Shown here piece after piece: positions 1 to 7,310 of a stretch of DNA of 9,441 bases. The number at the start of each line of letters is the position of its first letter. The stretch's first letter is position 1. The position numbers and the translations under genes are program-made. Below the pieces are notes generated by a model. That model searched no databases. It was not told where the DNA came from and saw only the letters and a program-made list of their open reading frames with translations. Origin of the DNA: DUVT01 sp041675865 (GTDB taxonomy: Bacteria; Bacillota_I; Bacilli_A; ML615J-28; CAG-698); NCBI GenBank assembly GCA_041675865.1, contig JBAYTA010000071.1, positions 1-9,441 of the forward strand, written 5' to 3'.

Positions 1-44
1 TATATCCAAGGAAGTATGCGTTAATAAAGAAAAAACAATTATAG
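1..44 (+). CDS. rsmG: C-terminal end of probable 16S rRNA methyltransferase RsmG (GidB), 5' truncated
   Basis: Reading from base 3, the last 13 codons give YPRKYALIKKKQL and end at TAG (42-44). RsmG proteins typically finish with a basic tail containing a 'YPR+' motif, and rsmG is the usual gene directly upstream of parA/soj in Firmicutes, so motif and position agree. RsmG methylates G527 of 16S rRNA using SAM. Only the tail is visible, so neither the catalytic domain nor gene integrity can be judged. A second frame is open until TAA at 22-24, but its short peptide resembles nothing I know. The stop codon abuts the parA ribosome binding site, which suggests co-transcription. Confidence 0.6.
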   Translation, partial: YPRKYALIKKKQL

Positions 45-53
45 GTGGTGAGG
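44..53 (+). promoter_or_regulatory. Ribosome binding site of parA
   Basis: The G-rich stretch GGTGGTGAGG lies 2 bases before the ATG at 56, and its central GGTG/GAGG parts are at usable spacing. It begins at the last base of the upstream TAG stop and supports the ATG at 56. The frame stays open upstream of this ATG to the window edge, so the site and the family N-terminus decide the start. Confidence 0.6.
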
Positions 54-55
54 AA

Positions 56-835
56 ATGGGAAAGGTGATTGCGATTGCAAATCAAAAGGGAGGAGTAGGG
101 AAAACTACAACTTCAATCAATCTGGGGTCTGCACTTAGTAGTAATGGGAAAAAGGTTCTTTTAATTGATTTAGATGAACAGGCTAATGCAACCATTGGAT
201 TAGGGTTTTCAAGAGAATTGATTGACATTTCTTCATATGATCTTTTAATTAGTAAAATTAAGATAGAAGATAGTATTTATAAGACAAATGATCCTTTACT
301 TGATTTAATTCCAGCGTCTATAAAATTATCTAAGGTAGAATTGGATCTATATGAAGATAATGACAAAGAGTTAATCTTGGAAAAGAAAGTAAATTACATT
401 AGGGAAGATTATGATTATATCTTAATCGATTGTCCACCTTCATTAGGTGTAACAATTGATAATGCTTTATTTGCTGCGGATTCAGTCTTGATTCCTGTAG
501 AGTGTGAGTATTTAGCATATGATGCTTTAACTCAAATGGTAAACAAAATTAATCAAGTTCAATCAATTCAAAATCTAAATGGAAAATCATTAACAATTGA
601 AGGTGTTTTATTGACAAAACTAGATAATAGAAATATTTTTGGCTATAAAATTGCTGATAAAGTTAGAGATTTATTTCCAACTAAAACTTTTAAAACTATT
701 ATAAGCAAATCATCGCATTTGCAAGATGCACCTATGCAAGGAAAACCTGTATTAAAAACAGCATATCATTCAAAATCCAGTAGAGAATATAGACAACTTG
801 CAGATGAAATTTTAAGTAATAACGGAGAGTTATAA
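56..835 (+). CDS. parA: ParA/Soj-family chromosome partitioning ATPase
   Basis: This is a deviant-Walker P-loop ATPase of the ParA/MinD superfamily. It normally forms ATP-dependent dimers on the nucleoid and works with ParB/Spo0J in origin segregation and control of DnaA. Walker A KGGVGKTT is at residues 11-18 (signature Lys11, Lys16), the Walker A' region with catalytic Asp40 at 35-44, and Walker B ILIDCPP at 122-128. The 259 residues and the N-terminus align without gaps to B. subtilis Soj as I recall it. Departures are DEQAN at 40-44 instead of DPQGN, and KTIISKSSHL at 213-222 where family members have a IPRNVRL-like stretch. The equivalent of Soj Arg189 is kept (Arg192), but that of Arg218 is His221; both arginines are reported to bind DNA in Soj. 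The next gene begins on the last base of its stop codon, so no parB follows. Family assignment is firm; a role in segregation is inferred. Confidence 0.93.
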   Translation: MGKVIAIANQKGGVGKTTTSINLGSALSSNGKKVLLIDLDEQANATIGLGFSRELIDISSYDLLISKIKIEDSIYKTNDPLLDLIPASIKLSKVELDLYEDNDKELILEKKVNYIREDYDYILIDCPPSLGVTIDNALFAADSVLIPVECEYLAYDALTQMVNKINQVQSIQNLNGKSLTIEGVLLTKLDNRNIFGYKIADKVRDLFPTKTFKTIISKSSHLQDAPMQGKPVLKTAYHSKSSREYRQLADEILSNNGEL

Positions 836-1644
836 TGGCTGATTTACAAGAATTTTACGAATTGTATAAATCAAAATTACTTGCAACTTTAATAATTATA
901 GGAGTATCAATTATCCTTGTTATTATTTTATCTTTTATTTTTGTAAGAATCATTAAAAAACAAAAGAGTAAAAGAGCAATAACAATTACTAGGTTAATTA
1001 GAAGTATTATTCGCTATGTTATTGCAATAGTTGTGATTATAGCAATACTTGGTGTTTGGGGAGTAGATATTATGCCAATAGTTACTGGTGTTGGTGTACT
1101 TGGTTTAGTTATTGGACTTGGAGCTCAAACATTAATTAAAGATTTAATTGCTGGGATATCAATAGTTTTTGATAATATTTTTGAAATTGATGATGTTGTG
1201 GAAATTAATGGGTTTAAAGGTAGAGTATTAGAAATAGGTTTAAAAACTACGAGGATTCAAAATTGGAAAGGTGAAATTAAAATCCTATCTAATGGAGATA
1301 TAACTGAAGTAACTAACTTTTCTAAAAATCCATCAACTGGAGTTGTGGAGATAGATGTTGCTTATCAAGAAAACTTGAATCATTTATTAAAACTTATCGA
1401 AGAAAGTTTAGAAGATGTAAGAGAAGCTTTTCCTCAAATTATTGAAGGACCAAATATAGTTGGTGTTACAAATGTTAGTAATTCGGTTACAATTAGAATA
1501 ACAGTAAAAACAGTATCCGAAGAACATTATGCAGTAGAAAGGGGTATTAGAAAGCATCTAAAAGAATTATTTGAAGAACATAATATTGAGATGCCTTTTA
1601 ATAAAACGATAATCTATGATAAACAAAATACAAACAAATTATAA
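835..1644 (+). CDS. MscS-family small-conductance mechanosensitive ion channel
   Basis: This is a membrane channel that opens under membrane tension and releases solutes during hypo-osmotic shock. Three hydrophobic segments lie at about residues 14-37, 57-75 and 80-113. The third is the Gly/Ala-rich pore helix, with GLGAQ at 94-98 followed by the kinked amphipathic part LIKDLIAGISIVF. The beta-domain signature follows at about 117-163 (DDVVEINGFKGRV, a KTTRIQ stretch, an LSNGDI turn where many homologues have IPNG, then VTNFS). A cytoplasmic alpha/beta domain ends in an IEMPF-type strand. At 269 residues it matches the compact MscS/YkuT type. Its ATG overlaps the parA stop by one base (TAATG), indicating translational coupling. 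MscS-type genes occur in parA-parB neighbourhoods of Firmicutes, so the linkage may be ancestral. Family is certain; gating properties and ion selectivity are not visible. Confidence 0.93.
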   Translation: MADLQEFYELYKSKLLATLIIIGVSIILVIILSFIFVRIIKKQKSKRAITITRLIRSIIRYVIAIVVIIAILGVWGVDIMPIVTGVGVLGLVIGLGAQTLIKDLIAGISIVFDNIFEIDDVVEINGFKGRVLEIGLKTTRIQNWKGEIKILSNGDITEVTNFSKNPSTGVVEIDVAYQENLNHLLKLIEESLEDVREAFPQIIEGPNIVGVTNVSNSVTIRITVKTVSEEHYAVERGIRKHLKELFEEHNIEMPFNKTIIYDKQNTNKL

Positions 1645-1825
1645 TATTGGTGATATTCTTGAATTTAAAAAGACCCATCCATGTGGTGGTAAGGAATGGG
1701 AAATAATCCGAGTTGGAGTAGACTGCAAATTAAAGTGTACTACATGCGAAAGGATTATTATTGTTCCGAGAATTGAATTAGCAAAGAAAATGAAGAAAAT
1801 AGTTTTAAAAAATAATCCTGAATGA
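1616..1825 (+). CDS. DUF951 family small zinc-ribbon-like protein
   Basis: This 69-residue protein matches DUF951 (YyzM-like), a widespread Firmicutes family of unknown function. The diagnostic parts are NIGDILEFKK at 10-19, HPCGG at 21-25, a WEIIRVG stretch at 28-34, and KCTTC at 40-44 followed by RIIIVPR. Cys23, Cys41 and Cys44, perhaps with His21, could bind a metal ion; that is inferred from spacing only. The family usually lies near parB and ychF, so it belongs in this neighbourhood, although here neither gene is adjacent. The only in-frame ATG before the conserved domain is at 1616, inside the 3' end of the channel gene (29-base overlap) and without a good ribosome binding site, so expression probably depends on coupling to the upstream gene. 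Homologues tend to begin only a few residues before the YNIGD-like motif, consistent with this start. Confidence 0.88.
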   Translation: MINKIQTNYNIGDILEFKKTHPCGGKEWEIIRVGVDCKLKCTTCERIIIVPRIELAKKMKKIVLKNNPE

Positions 1826-1838
1826 AGGGTTGTTTTTT
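1807..1838 (+). terminator. Weak hairpin with U-tract after the DUF951 gene
   Basis: The arms 1807-1818 (AAAAAATAATCC) and 1827-1838 (GGGTTGTTTTTT) pair over 12 positions, with two G-T wobbles, around an 8-base loop holding the gene's TGA stop. It has only two G-C pairs, but the T-tract fits a factor-independent terminator for the rsmG-parA-channel-DUF951 operon. The stem is weak, so partial read-through into the ABC operon is likely. Confidence 0.4.
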
Positions 1839-1860
1839 ATAGAAAAACACATTTTTAAAT

Positions 1861-1868
1861 GTTATAAT
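1861..1868 (+). promoter_or_regulatory. Candidate sigma-A promoter (extended -10) for the ABC operon
   Basis: TATAAT at 1863-1868 is preceded by TG plus one base (1861-1862), an extended -10 element. At 17-bp spacing the -35 position reads TAGAAA, which is poor, so the promoter would rely on the extended -10. Transcription would start near 1875, leaving a leader of about 16 bases that still includes the GAGG ribosome binding site at 1879-1882, 8 bases before the ATG at 1891. Confidence 0.55.
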
Positions 1869-1890
1869 TAGTTTAGATGAGGTTTGAGAT

Positions 1891-4221
1891 ATGATTATAT
1901 TAAAAAACATTTACAAAGACTATAAATTAGGTAATACTAATGTTAGAGCGTTAAAAGATATAAATTTAGAATTTGGTGAGAATGAATTTGTTTGTGTTCA
2001 TGGTCCAAGTGGATGTGGGAAGACTACTCTTTTAAATATTATTGGTGGTCTTGATAAGTATACAAGTGGTAAACTAATTATTAACAATCAAGACACATCT
2101 AATTTTAAAGATAATGATTGGGATAGTTATAGAAACCAAGAAATTGGTTTTGTATTTCAAAGTTATTATTTACTTCCTCAACTTAATGTATTTGAAAATG
2201 TGGAAATAGCATTAGAATTAATTAATTTAGATAAAGATATTAGAGAAAAAATGGTTAATAATGCTCTTATGAGTGTTGGCCTTCTAGATCAAGCAAAAAA
2301 GATGCCAAATCAATTAAGTGGTGGACAAATTCAAAGAGTTGCAATTGCAAGAGCAATAGTTAATGAACCGAGTGTTATCTTAGCTGATGAGCCAACTGGA
2401 GCATTAGATTCAAAGAATGCTGCAATAATTATGGATATTTTAAAAGAAATAGCTAAAGAAAAGTTAGTTATTTTAGTAAGTCATAATATTGATTTAGCAA
2501 AAACTTATGCAAATAGAACTATTGAAATGCTTGACGGGGAAGTTATTGAAGATACTAAAGAATTAAAAAACGAAGAAAAAGAAAAAGTATATGTTAAGAA
2601 AAAGACATCTATGGGTCTTTTCACAAGTATGAAAATTAGTATTAGAAATTTACTTAGGACAAGACTAAGAACTCCTTTAATAGTATTTGCTGGTTCCATT
2701 GGAATGATTGGAATTGGTTTAGTATTATCGATTGCGAAAGGTGTTAACTTATATATAGATGATGTTCAAAAACAAGCTCTTGTAAGTTATCCAGTTGATA
2801 TAAATGCAACCTCAAAAGTATTAGATGATGAGGGCAATGTGGAAGAACCACTTGTGAAATTCCCGGATACAGATGAGGTTTATGTTCAAAGAGGCGGAAC
2901 CAAATATGATTATTACAGGACATTTAATTATGATTTTGTAGATTATGTAAGTAAATTAGATAATCAGTATTATTCTTTAATTAAATATAATCGAACTATT
3001 ACACTTAATTTACTTTCATACAATGTTAATACAGGTGCTTATAAAACTCAAAGTAGTTATTTTTATGAAATGACTGAAGACTTAGAGTTTATGAACGAGC
3101 AATATGATTTATTATATGGTGATTTTCCAACAAATCATAATGAACTAGTTTTGCTTATTAATGATGATAACTCATTAAGTGCATCACTTCTAGATTCATT
3201 AAATATTGATAATACAAAAGAGAAAATAAAATTTTCAAAAATATTAGAAACTGAGTATAAGATAATCGATAATAATGTTTTATATAGAAAAGAACTAGAT
3301 GGTAGATATGTAAGAAATAATTATAGTATTGAAATGTTTAATAATTCTGAATTTTCTTTAAAAATAACTGGAATAATAAGAGTGAAAAAGAATGCTTCTG
3401 CAAATATTTATAGAAGTCAAACTGGAATATTATATACAAAAGAACTGCTAGATATTATTTTAGAGAATAATTTAAATTCAGATATAGTAAAAGATCAACT
3501 TGAAAATGGTCTTGATAATGATGTTTTCACAAATCAACCATTTGAAAAATATATTGGTGATTCATATACTATGTCTGAAATATATCAATATGAAGAAAAC
3601 TTATATAGAATTGGTGCAATTCCAAGGATTTATTCAATAAATATATTTACAGAAAAATTCCATAATAGATTGTTTATTAAGGATTATATTGAATCTTATC
3701 CTAATAAAGATGAAAGCAATGTAGAAATTATTTACAGTGATTTTATGGATAGGGTTACTAATGAGTTTACAGAATTAGTCAGAGTGTTTTCTACAGTATT
3801 AATAATATTCTCTTCAGTATCTTTGATTGTATCATCGATAATGATAGGAATTATTACATATGTATCTATATTACAAAGAACGAAAGAAATTGGCTTGCTT
3901 CGAAGTATAGGGGCAAGGAAAAAAGATATTGCAAGATTATTCAATGTGGAAACAATGATAATTGGACTTGCATCAGGAGTTTTAGGAATAATTGGAGTAT
4001 TGATTCTTTTAGATCCTGTTAATAATTTTGTGAAAAACATGGTAAGTGAATATACTTATTCATTTAGAGGAGTTGAAAGTGTAATAATAGCTAGATTTGA
4101 GCTAGTTTATATGTTAATTCTTTTATTTGGAAGTATGATATTATCATTAATATCTGGATTTATTCCAGCAGTAATGGCATCAAGAAAATCTCCAATTGAT
4201 GCACTAAGAAATGAGAGGTAA
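1891..4221 (+). CDS. MacB-like ABC transporter, fused ATPase and FtsX-type permease
   Basis: This single 776-residue polypeptide joins a LolD/MacB-class ATPase to an FtsX/MacB permease. In the ATPase (about 1-225) Walker A is GPSGCGKTT at 38-46, the Q-loop Gln is 90, the signature LSGGQ is at 142-146, Walker B VILADE at 162-167 and the switch His at 198, all intact. A basic linker leads to membrane helix 1 (about 263-284). An extracytoplasmic region of about 345 residues follows (285-630), then helices near 632-660, 687-709 and 736-760. The FtsX-domain signatures are RTKEIGLLRSIGARKKDI at 663-680 and SRKSPIDALR at 764-773. Such proteins usually act as homodimeric mechanotransmitters that move or expel lipids, peptides or antibiotics rather than pumping through a channel. 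The external domain is rich in Asn, Tyr and Asp and I do not recognise it beyond a MacB-periplasmic-like position; it is larger than that of E. coli MacB (648 residues in total). The substrate is unknown. The next ABC gene starts 2 bases after its stop. Confidence 0.88.
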   Translation: MIILKNIYKDYKLGNTNVRALKDINLEFGENEFVCVHGPSGCGKTTLLNIIGGLDKYTSGKLIINNQDTSNFKDNDWDSYRNQEIGFVFQSYYLLPQLNVFENVEIALELINLDKDIREKMVNNALMSVGLLDQAKKMPNQLSGGQIQRVAIARAIVNEPSVILADEPTGALDSKNAAIIMDILKEIAKEKLVILVSHNIDLAKTYANRTIEMLDGEVIEDTKELKNEEKEKVYVKKKTSMGLFTSMKISIRNLLRTRLRTPLIVFAGSIGMIGIGLVLSIAKGVNLYIDDVQKQALVSYPVDINATSKVLDDEGNVEEPLVKFPDTDEVYVQRGGTKYDYYRTFNYDFVDYVSKLDNQYYSLIKYNRTITLNLLSYNVNTGAYKTQSSYFYEMTEDLEFMNEQYDLLYGDFPTNHNELVLLINDDNSLSASLLDSLNIDNTKEKIKFSKILETEYKIIDNNVLYRKELDGRYVRNNYSIEMFNNSEFSLKITGIIRVKKNASANIYRSQTGILYTKELLDIILENNLNSDIVKDQLENGLDNDVFTNQPFEKYIGDSYTMSEIYQYEENLYRIGAIPRIYSINIFTEKFHNRLFIKDYIESYPNKDESNVEIIYSDFMDRVTNEFTELVRVFSTVLIIFSSVSLIVSSIMIGIITYVSILQRTKEIGLLRSIGARKKDIARLFNVETMIIGLASGVLGIIGVLILLDPVNNFVKNMVSEYTYSFRGVESVIIARFELVYMLILLFGSMILSLISGFIPAVMASRKSPIDALRNER

Positions 4222-4223
4222 AA

Positions 4224-5960
4224 ATGTTAAGAAGATTTGCTAGATATTATAGGCCACATATGAGATTGTTTTTATTAGATTTGCTTTTCGCAACTCTATT
4301 ATCAGGAATTGATTTAGTGTTTCCTATGATGACCAATTACGTTTTAAAGGGGTTTAAAGAAGCAACAATAGAAGTTAGATTTTTGCTATATATTGGGATA
4401 GGCTTTATCATGCTTTATGGCATTAGATTTATGTTTTCCTATTTTATTGGTTATTGGGGACATATTATGGGTATTAGAATAGAAACAGACATGAGAACAG
4501 ACCTATTTAGAAAATTTCAAATTCTTGATTATCAATTTTTCGATGATAAAAAAACTGGTGAGTTAATGACTAATCTTACTAGTCATCTTCATGATGTATC
4601 AGAAATGAGCCACCATGCACCAGAGGATTTGTTTATATCTACAATAATGTTGATTGGTAGCTTTATAATTTTATTAACTGTTAATATTTATTTAACATTA
4701 ATTGTATTTTTCTTTTTACTAATGTTAGTAATGTATTCACTAAACAGAAGAAAAAAGATGTTGAAGAGATTTCGCCAAGTAAGAACTGTTCAAGGTGAAT
4801 TAAATGCAGAAGTTGAGTCAAGTTTAATGGGAATTAGATTAACAAAGGCTTATACGAATGAAAAATACGAACAAGGTAAATTTGAAAATGTAAATAAGAA
4901 ATATAGATCAGCAAGAAGTAATGTATTTAGAGAAATTGCATTATTTGGATCAGGAAATGATTTCTTTATTAATTTAACAAATCTTGCGATTTTAATCTTT
5001 GGTGGTTATTTTGTATTTAATCCAAATATTAATTTTGATGTTATAGACTTAACAACTTATTTCCTATATATTAATTTCCTTATAAAACCAATTCAAAGAC
5101 TAACGAACTCAATGGAACAAATTCAACAGGGTCTTTCTGGTTTGGAAAAGTTTTTCAATATAATGGACGTTAAGACAAGAATTAATTCAAAACCAGATGC
5201 AATCGTAAAAGAAGACTTTATAGGAAAAATAGAATTTAACGAAGTGGATTTCACATATCAATCAGGTGAAGATGCAGAGCATATTCTAAATAACTTCACT
5301 TTAGATATAGAACCAGGGAAAAAGATTGCATTAGTCGGTGAGACTGGAGTTGGTAAGAGCACAATTTCCAAACTAGTTCCTAGATTTTATGATGTATATG
5401 GTGGTTCTATATCAATTGACGGAATCGATGTACGTGATTATGATATATATAATCTAAGAAGAGCAATTGGTACGGTTCAACAAGATGTGTTTATATTCTA
5501 TGGAACAATTAAAGAAAACATCTTATACGGCAAACCAGATGCTAGTTTTGAAGAAGTTATAGAAGCTGCAAAAAAAGCTCAAATCCATGACTTCATTATG
5601 GAGTTAGAAGATGGATATGATACTCTTACAGGAGAACGTGGAGTTAGGCTTTCAGGTGGACAGCAACAAAGGATTTCTATTGCAAGATTATTCTTGAAAA
5701 ATCCAAAGATATTAATTTTAGATGAAGCAACTTCATCATTAGATAATATTACAGAGAATTTAATTCAAAAATCATTTGATGAATTATCGAAAAATAAAAC
5801 AACAATTATTATAGCTCATAGACTTTCTACGATTAGAAATGCAGATGAAATAATTGTTATGGGTAAAGAAGGAATTATTGAGCGTGGTAAGCACCAAGAT
5901 TTAATTAAACAAGGTGGATATTATGCAAGTTTATATAATGCTTCCCTAACAATAAACTAA
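4224..5960 (+). CDS. ABC half-exporter (MsbA/LmrA/BmrA-type multidrug or lipid exporter)
   Basis: This is a type IV ABC exporter of 578 residues, the normal length for a half-transporter that dimerises. The membrane domain (about 1-310) has six predicted helices, with pairs near 14-40/52-76, 137-156/157-174 and 243-265/276-292, and the DYQFFDDKKTGEL element at 102-114 typical of the coupling region after helix 2. The ATPase domain (about 335-578) has Walker A GETGVGKST at 372-380, Q-loop Gln419/420, signature LSGGQ at 476-480, Walker B with catalytic Glu501, D-loop SSLD at 504-507 and H-loop His532, so both ATP sites of a homodimer should be active. A GAGAGG ribosome binding site sits in the last codons of the preceding gene, and only 2 bases separate the genes. 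Nothing in the sequence sets the substrate; drugs, lipids and peptides are all possible. There is no N-terminal peptidase domain, so it is not a bacteriocin-processing exporter. Confidence 0.92.
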   Translation: MLRRFARYYRPHMRLFLLDLLFATLLSGIDLVFPMMTNYVLKGFKEATIEVRFLLYIGIGFIMLYGIRFMFSYFIGYWGHIMGIRIETDMRTDLFRKFQILDYQFFDDKKTGELMTNLTSHLHDVSEMSHHAPEDLFISTIMLIGSFIILLTVNIYLTLIVFFFLLMLVMYSLNRRKKMLKRFRQVRTVQGELNAEVESSLMGIRLTKAYTNEKYEQGKFENVNKKYRSARSNVFREIALFGSGNDFFINLTNLAILIFGGYFVFNPNINFDVIDLTTYFLYINFLIKPIQRLTNSMEQIQQGLSGLEKFFNIMDVKTRINSKPDAIVKEDFIGKIEFNEVDFTYQSGEDAEHILNNFTLDIEPGKKIALVGETGVGKSTISKLVPRFYDVYGGSISIDGIDVRDYDIYNLRRAIGTVQQDVFIFYGTIKENILYGKPDASFEEVIEAAKKAQIHDFIMELEDGYDTLTGERGVRLSGGQQQRISIARLFLKNPKILILDEATSSLDNITENLIQKSFDELSKNKTTIIIAHRLSTIRNADEIIVMGKEGIIERGKHQDLIKQGGYYASLYNASLTIN

Positions 5961-5989
5961 AAAGCTAAGGCACAAAACCTTAGCTTTTT
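5959..5989. terminator. Strong bidirectional factor-independent terminator
   Basis: The sequence is a perfect 12-bp inverted repeat: AAAAAGCTAAGG (5959-5970), a 7-base loop, and CCTTAGCTTTTT (5978-5989). The core GCTAAGG stem is flanked by an A-tract on one side and a T-tract on the other, so the hairpin works in both directions. It lies between convergent genes: it overlaps the last bases of the ABC exporter stop codon and the last bases of the exonuclease stop codon on the other strand. Confidence 0.92.
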
Positions 5990-6740
5990 ATATTTTAACT
6001 TCAATTGCAACAGGACAGTGATCACTTCCTAAAACTTGATCATAGATTTTCGCATCCACTAAACTTGTACTAAATCTATCAGATACTAAGAAATAATCAA
6101 TCCGCCAACCTATATTCCTCTCCCTAGCTTTAAGCATGTAACTCCACCAAGTATATCTTATTTCTTCTGGATAAAAGAATCTAAATGTATCAGTAAATCC
6201 TGCATCAAGAAGTTTATGGAATTTTGTTCTTTCTTCAATAGTATAACCAGCATTTCTTTCATTAGACTTAGGATTAGCTAAGTCTATTTCTTTATGAGCA
6301 ACATTTAAATCTCCACATAATATTACTGGTTTTTCTTGATCTAGTCTTCTTAAATAATCTCTAAAATTATCTTCAAATGTCATTCTATAATCAAGTCTAG
6401 TTAACTCTCTTTGTGAATTAGGGACATATACAGTAACAAAATAGAATTTTTCAAACTCTAATGTAATAATTCTACCTTCATCATTATACCCCTCACCATC
6501 AATTCCGTAGATAACATTTAATGGTTTTTCTTTAGTATATATTAAAGTTCCAGAATAACCCTTTTTGTCTGCACTGTTCCAGTATTCATAGTAATCTTTA
6601 AAATCAAACTCCTTTTGATCTTCTTGCATTTTAGTTTCTTGAATAGCAAAGATATCAGCATTCATTTCAAAAAAGAAATCTTCAAATCCTTTTTTCATTG
6701 CTGCTCTTAAGCCGTTTACGTTCCACGATATAAATTTCAC
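5988..6740 (-). CDS. exoA: Exodeoxyribonuclease III / class II AP endonuclease (ExoA/XthA)
   Basis: This Mg-dependent enzyme of the endonuclease/exonuclease/phosphatase fold cleaves DNA 5' to abasic sites in base excision repair and removes 3' blocking groups. All expected catalytic parts are present in 250 residues: SWNVNGLRA at 5-13 (Asn7), QETK at 34-37 (metal-binding Glu35), VTVYVPNS at 102-109 (Tyr105), CGDLNVAH at 142-149 (Asp144, Asn146), WRIDYFL at 212-218 (Asp215), and LGSDHCPV at 237-244 (Asp240, His241). Length and order match B. subtilis ExoA and bacterial XthA. Translation starts at GTG (6740-6738), which overlaps the TGA of the upstream acetyltransferase as GTGA, with AAGGAGG (6754-6748) 7 bases before. 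It is therefore the second gene of a minus-strand pair, probably translationally coupled, and ends in the shared terminator. Confidence 0.95.
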   Translation of the reverse strand: MKFISWNVNGLRAAMKKGFEDFFFEMNADIFAIQETKMQEDQKEFDFKDYYEYWNSADKKGYSGTLIYTKEKPLNVIYGIDGEGYNDEGRIITLEFEKFYFVTVYVPNSQRELTRLDYRMTFEDNFRDYLRRLDQEKPVILCGDLNVAHKEIDLANPKSNERNAGYTIEERTKFHKLLDAGFTDTFRFFYPEEIRYTWWSYMLKARERNIGWRIDYFLVSDRFSTSLVDAKIYDQVLGSDHCPVAIEVKI

Positions 6741-7279
6741 TTAAAATCCTCCTTCTTTATTATGTAATGATTCATATACACTCGTTTGTTTTTTGCTGCT
6801 ATATATTCGATTGTAGTGTTTATAAAAGTCATATTATTCTTTTGCATTACTCTTCCTGATGCTTCATTTTCTCTAACATGTCTTGCATAGACTTTGTCTA
6901 CTCCTATTTTATTGAAAGCAAAATCTAAAACTGCAGAGCAAGCTTCAGTTGTAAGACCTTGATTCCAATATTTTTTTGAGATACAGTAGCCAACTTCTAA
7001 GGAATTATCACGATAATTAAATAAACTAATGGTTCCTATAACTTCTTTATTTTGAATATGTTCAATAATCCATTGAAAAAAGAAATCATTATTGTATTGA
7101 TGAATCCAAGTCATAATAATATCTTTAGTAACATTGATATTCCTATGGGTTTGCCAATTTAAATATTTTGTTACATCATCATCGCTTGCCCAGTTTTTAT
7201 ACATTGGTTGAGCATCTTCAATAGTTATTTTACGAAGTATCAGATTCTTGGTTTGAATTAGTATAGTTTTTGTTACCAT
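6737..7279 (-). CDS. GNAT family N-acetyltransferase (RimJ/RimL-like)
   Basis: This 180-residue protein is an acetyl-CoA-dependent N-acetyltransferase of the Acetyltransf_3 (RimJ/RimL) group. It starts with the family pattern TKNLILRKITIEDAQPMY (residues 10-27), in which a strand with 'L.LR' leads into helix 1. It continues with IGTISLFNY (81-89) and the acetyl-CoA-binding motif A, VGYCISKKYWNQGLTTEA at 96-113, where QGLT stands for the usual (R/Q)xxGx(G/A) loop. The C-terminal NEASGRVMQKNNM at 138-150 matches the conserved N..S..V..K.GM helix, with Asn for the usual Gly. The substrate could be a ribosomal protein N-terminus, another protein or a small molecule such as an antibiotic; the sequence does not tell. 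AAGGAG (7295-7290) lies 10 bases before the ATG at 7279. It is the first gene of the pair with exoA. Confidence 0.88.
   Translation of the reverse strand: MVTKTILIQTKNLILRKITIEDAQPMYKNWASDDDVTKYLNWQTHRNINVTKDIIMTWIHQYNNDFFFQWIIEHIQNKEVIGTISLFNYRDNSLEVGYCISKKYWNQGLTTEACSAVLDFAFNKIGVDKVYARHVRENEASGRVMQKNNMTFINTTIEYIAAKNKRVYMNHYIIKKEDFK
6748..6754 (-). promoter_or_regulatory. Ribosome binding site deciding the exoA GTG start
   Basis: On the minus strand AAGGAGG precedes the GTG at 6740-6738 by 7 bases. It is a near-perfect anti-16S match lying inside the last codons of the acetyltransferase gene. Together with the conserved KFISWNVNG start of the family it fixes GTG as the start codon. Confidence 0.8.
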
Positions 7280-7302
7280 ATTGATAATTCTCCTTAATGA
7301 TA

Positions 7303-7310
7303 ATTATAAC
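7303..7310 (-). promoter_or_regulatory. Candidate sigma-A promoter (extended -10) for the acetyltransferase-exoA operon
   Basis: Minus-strand TATAAT (7308-7303) is preceded by TG plus one base, the same extended -10 as at 1861-1868. The -35 region (around 7326-7332) reads near TTCTTT/CTTTAA and is poor. Transcription would start near 7297, leaving a leader of less than 20 bases that just includes the AAGGAG ribosome binding site. Confidence 0.55.

Noticed and set aside
2505..2699. Minus-strand open frame of 64 codons
   Set aside because: It is antisense to the ATPase-permease linker of the ABC fusion protein; its Ser/Phe/Leu-rich translation is typical of a shadow frame.
3732..4040. Minus-strand open frame of 102 codons
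   Set aside because: It is antisense to the conserved FtsX permease region of the ABC fusion protein and has no ribosome binding site or recognisable product.
4224..5960. Bacteriocin or lantibiotic exporter
   Set aside because: There is no N-terminal C39 peptidase domain and no precursor-peptide or modification gene nearby; a general multidrug/lipid half-exporter is the simpler reading.
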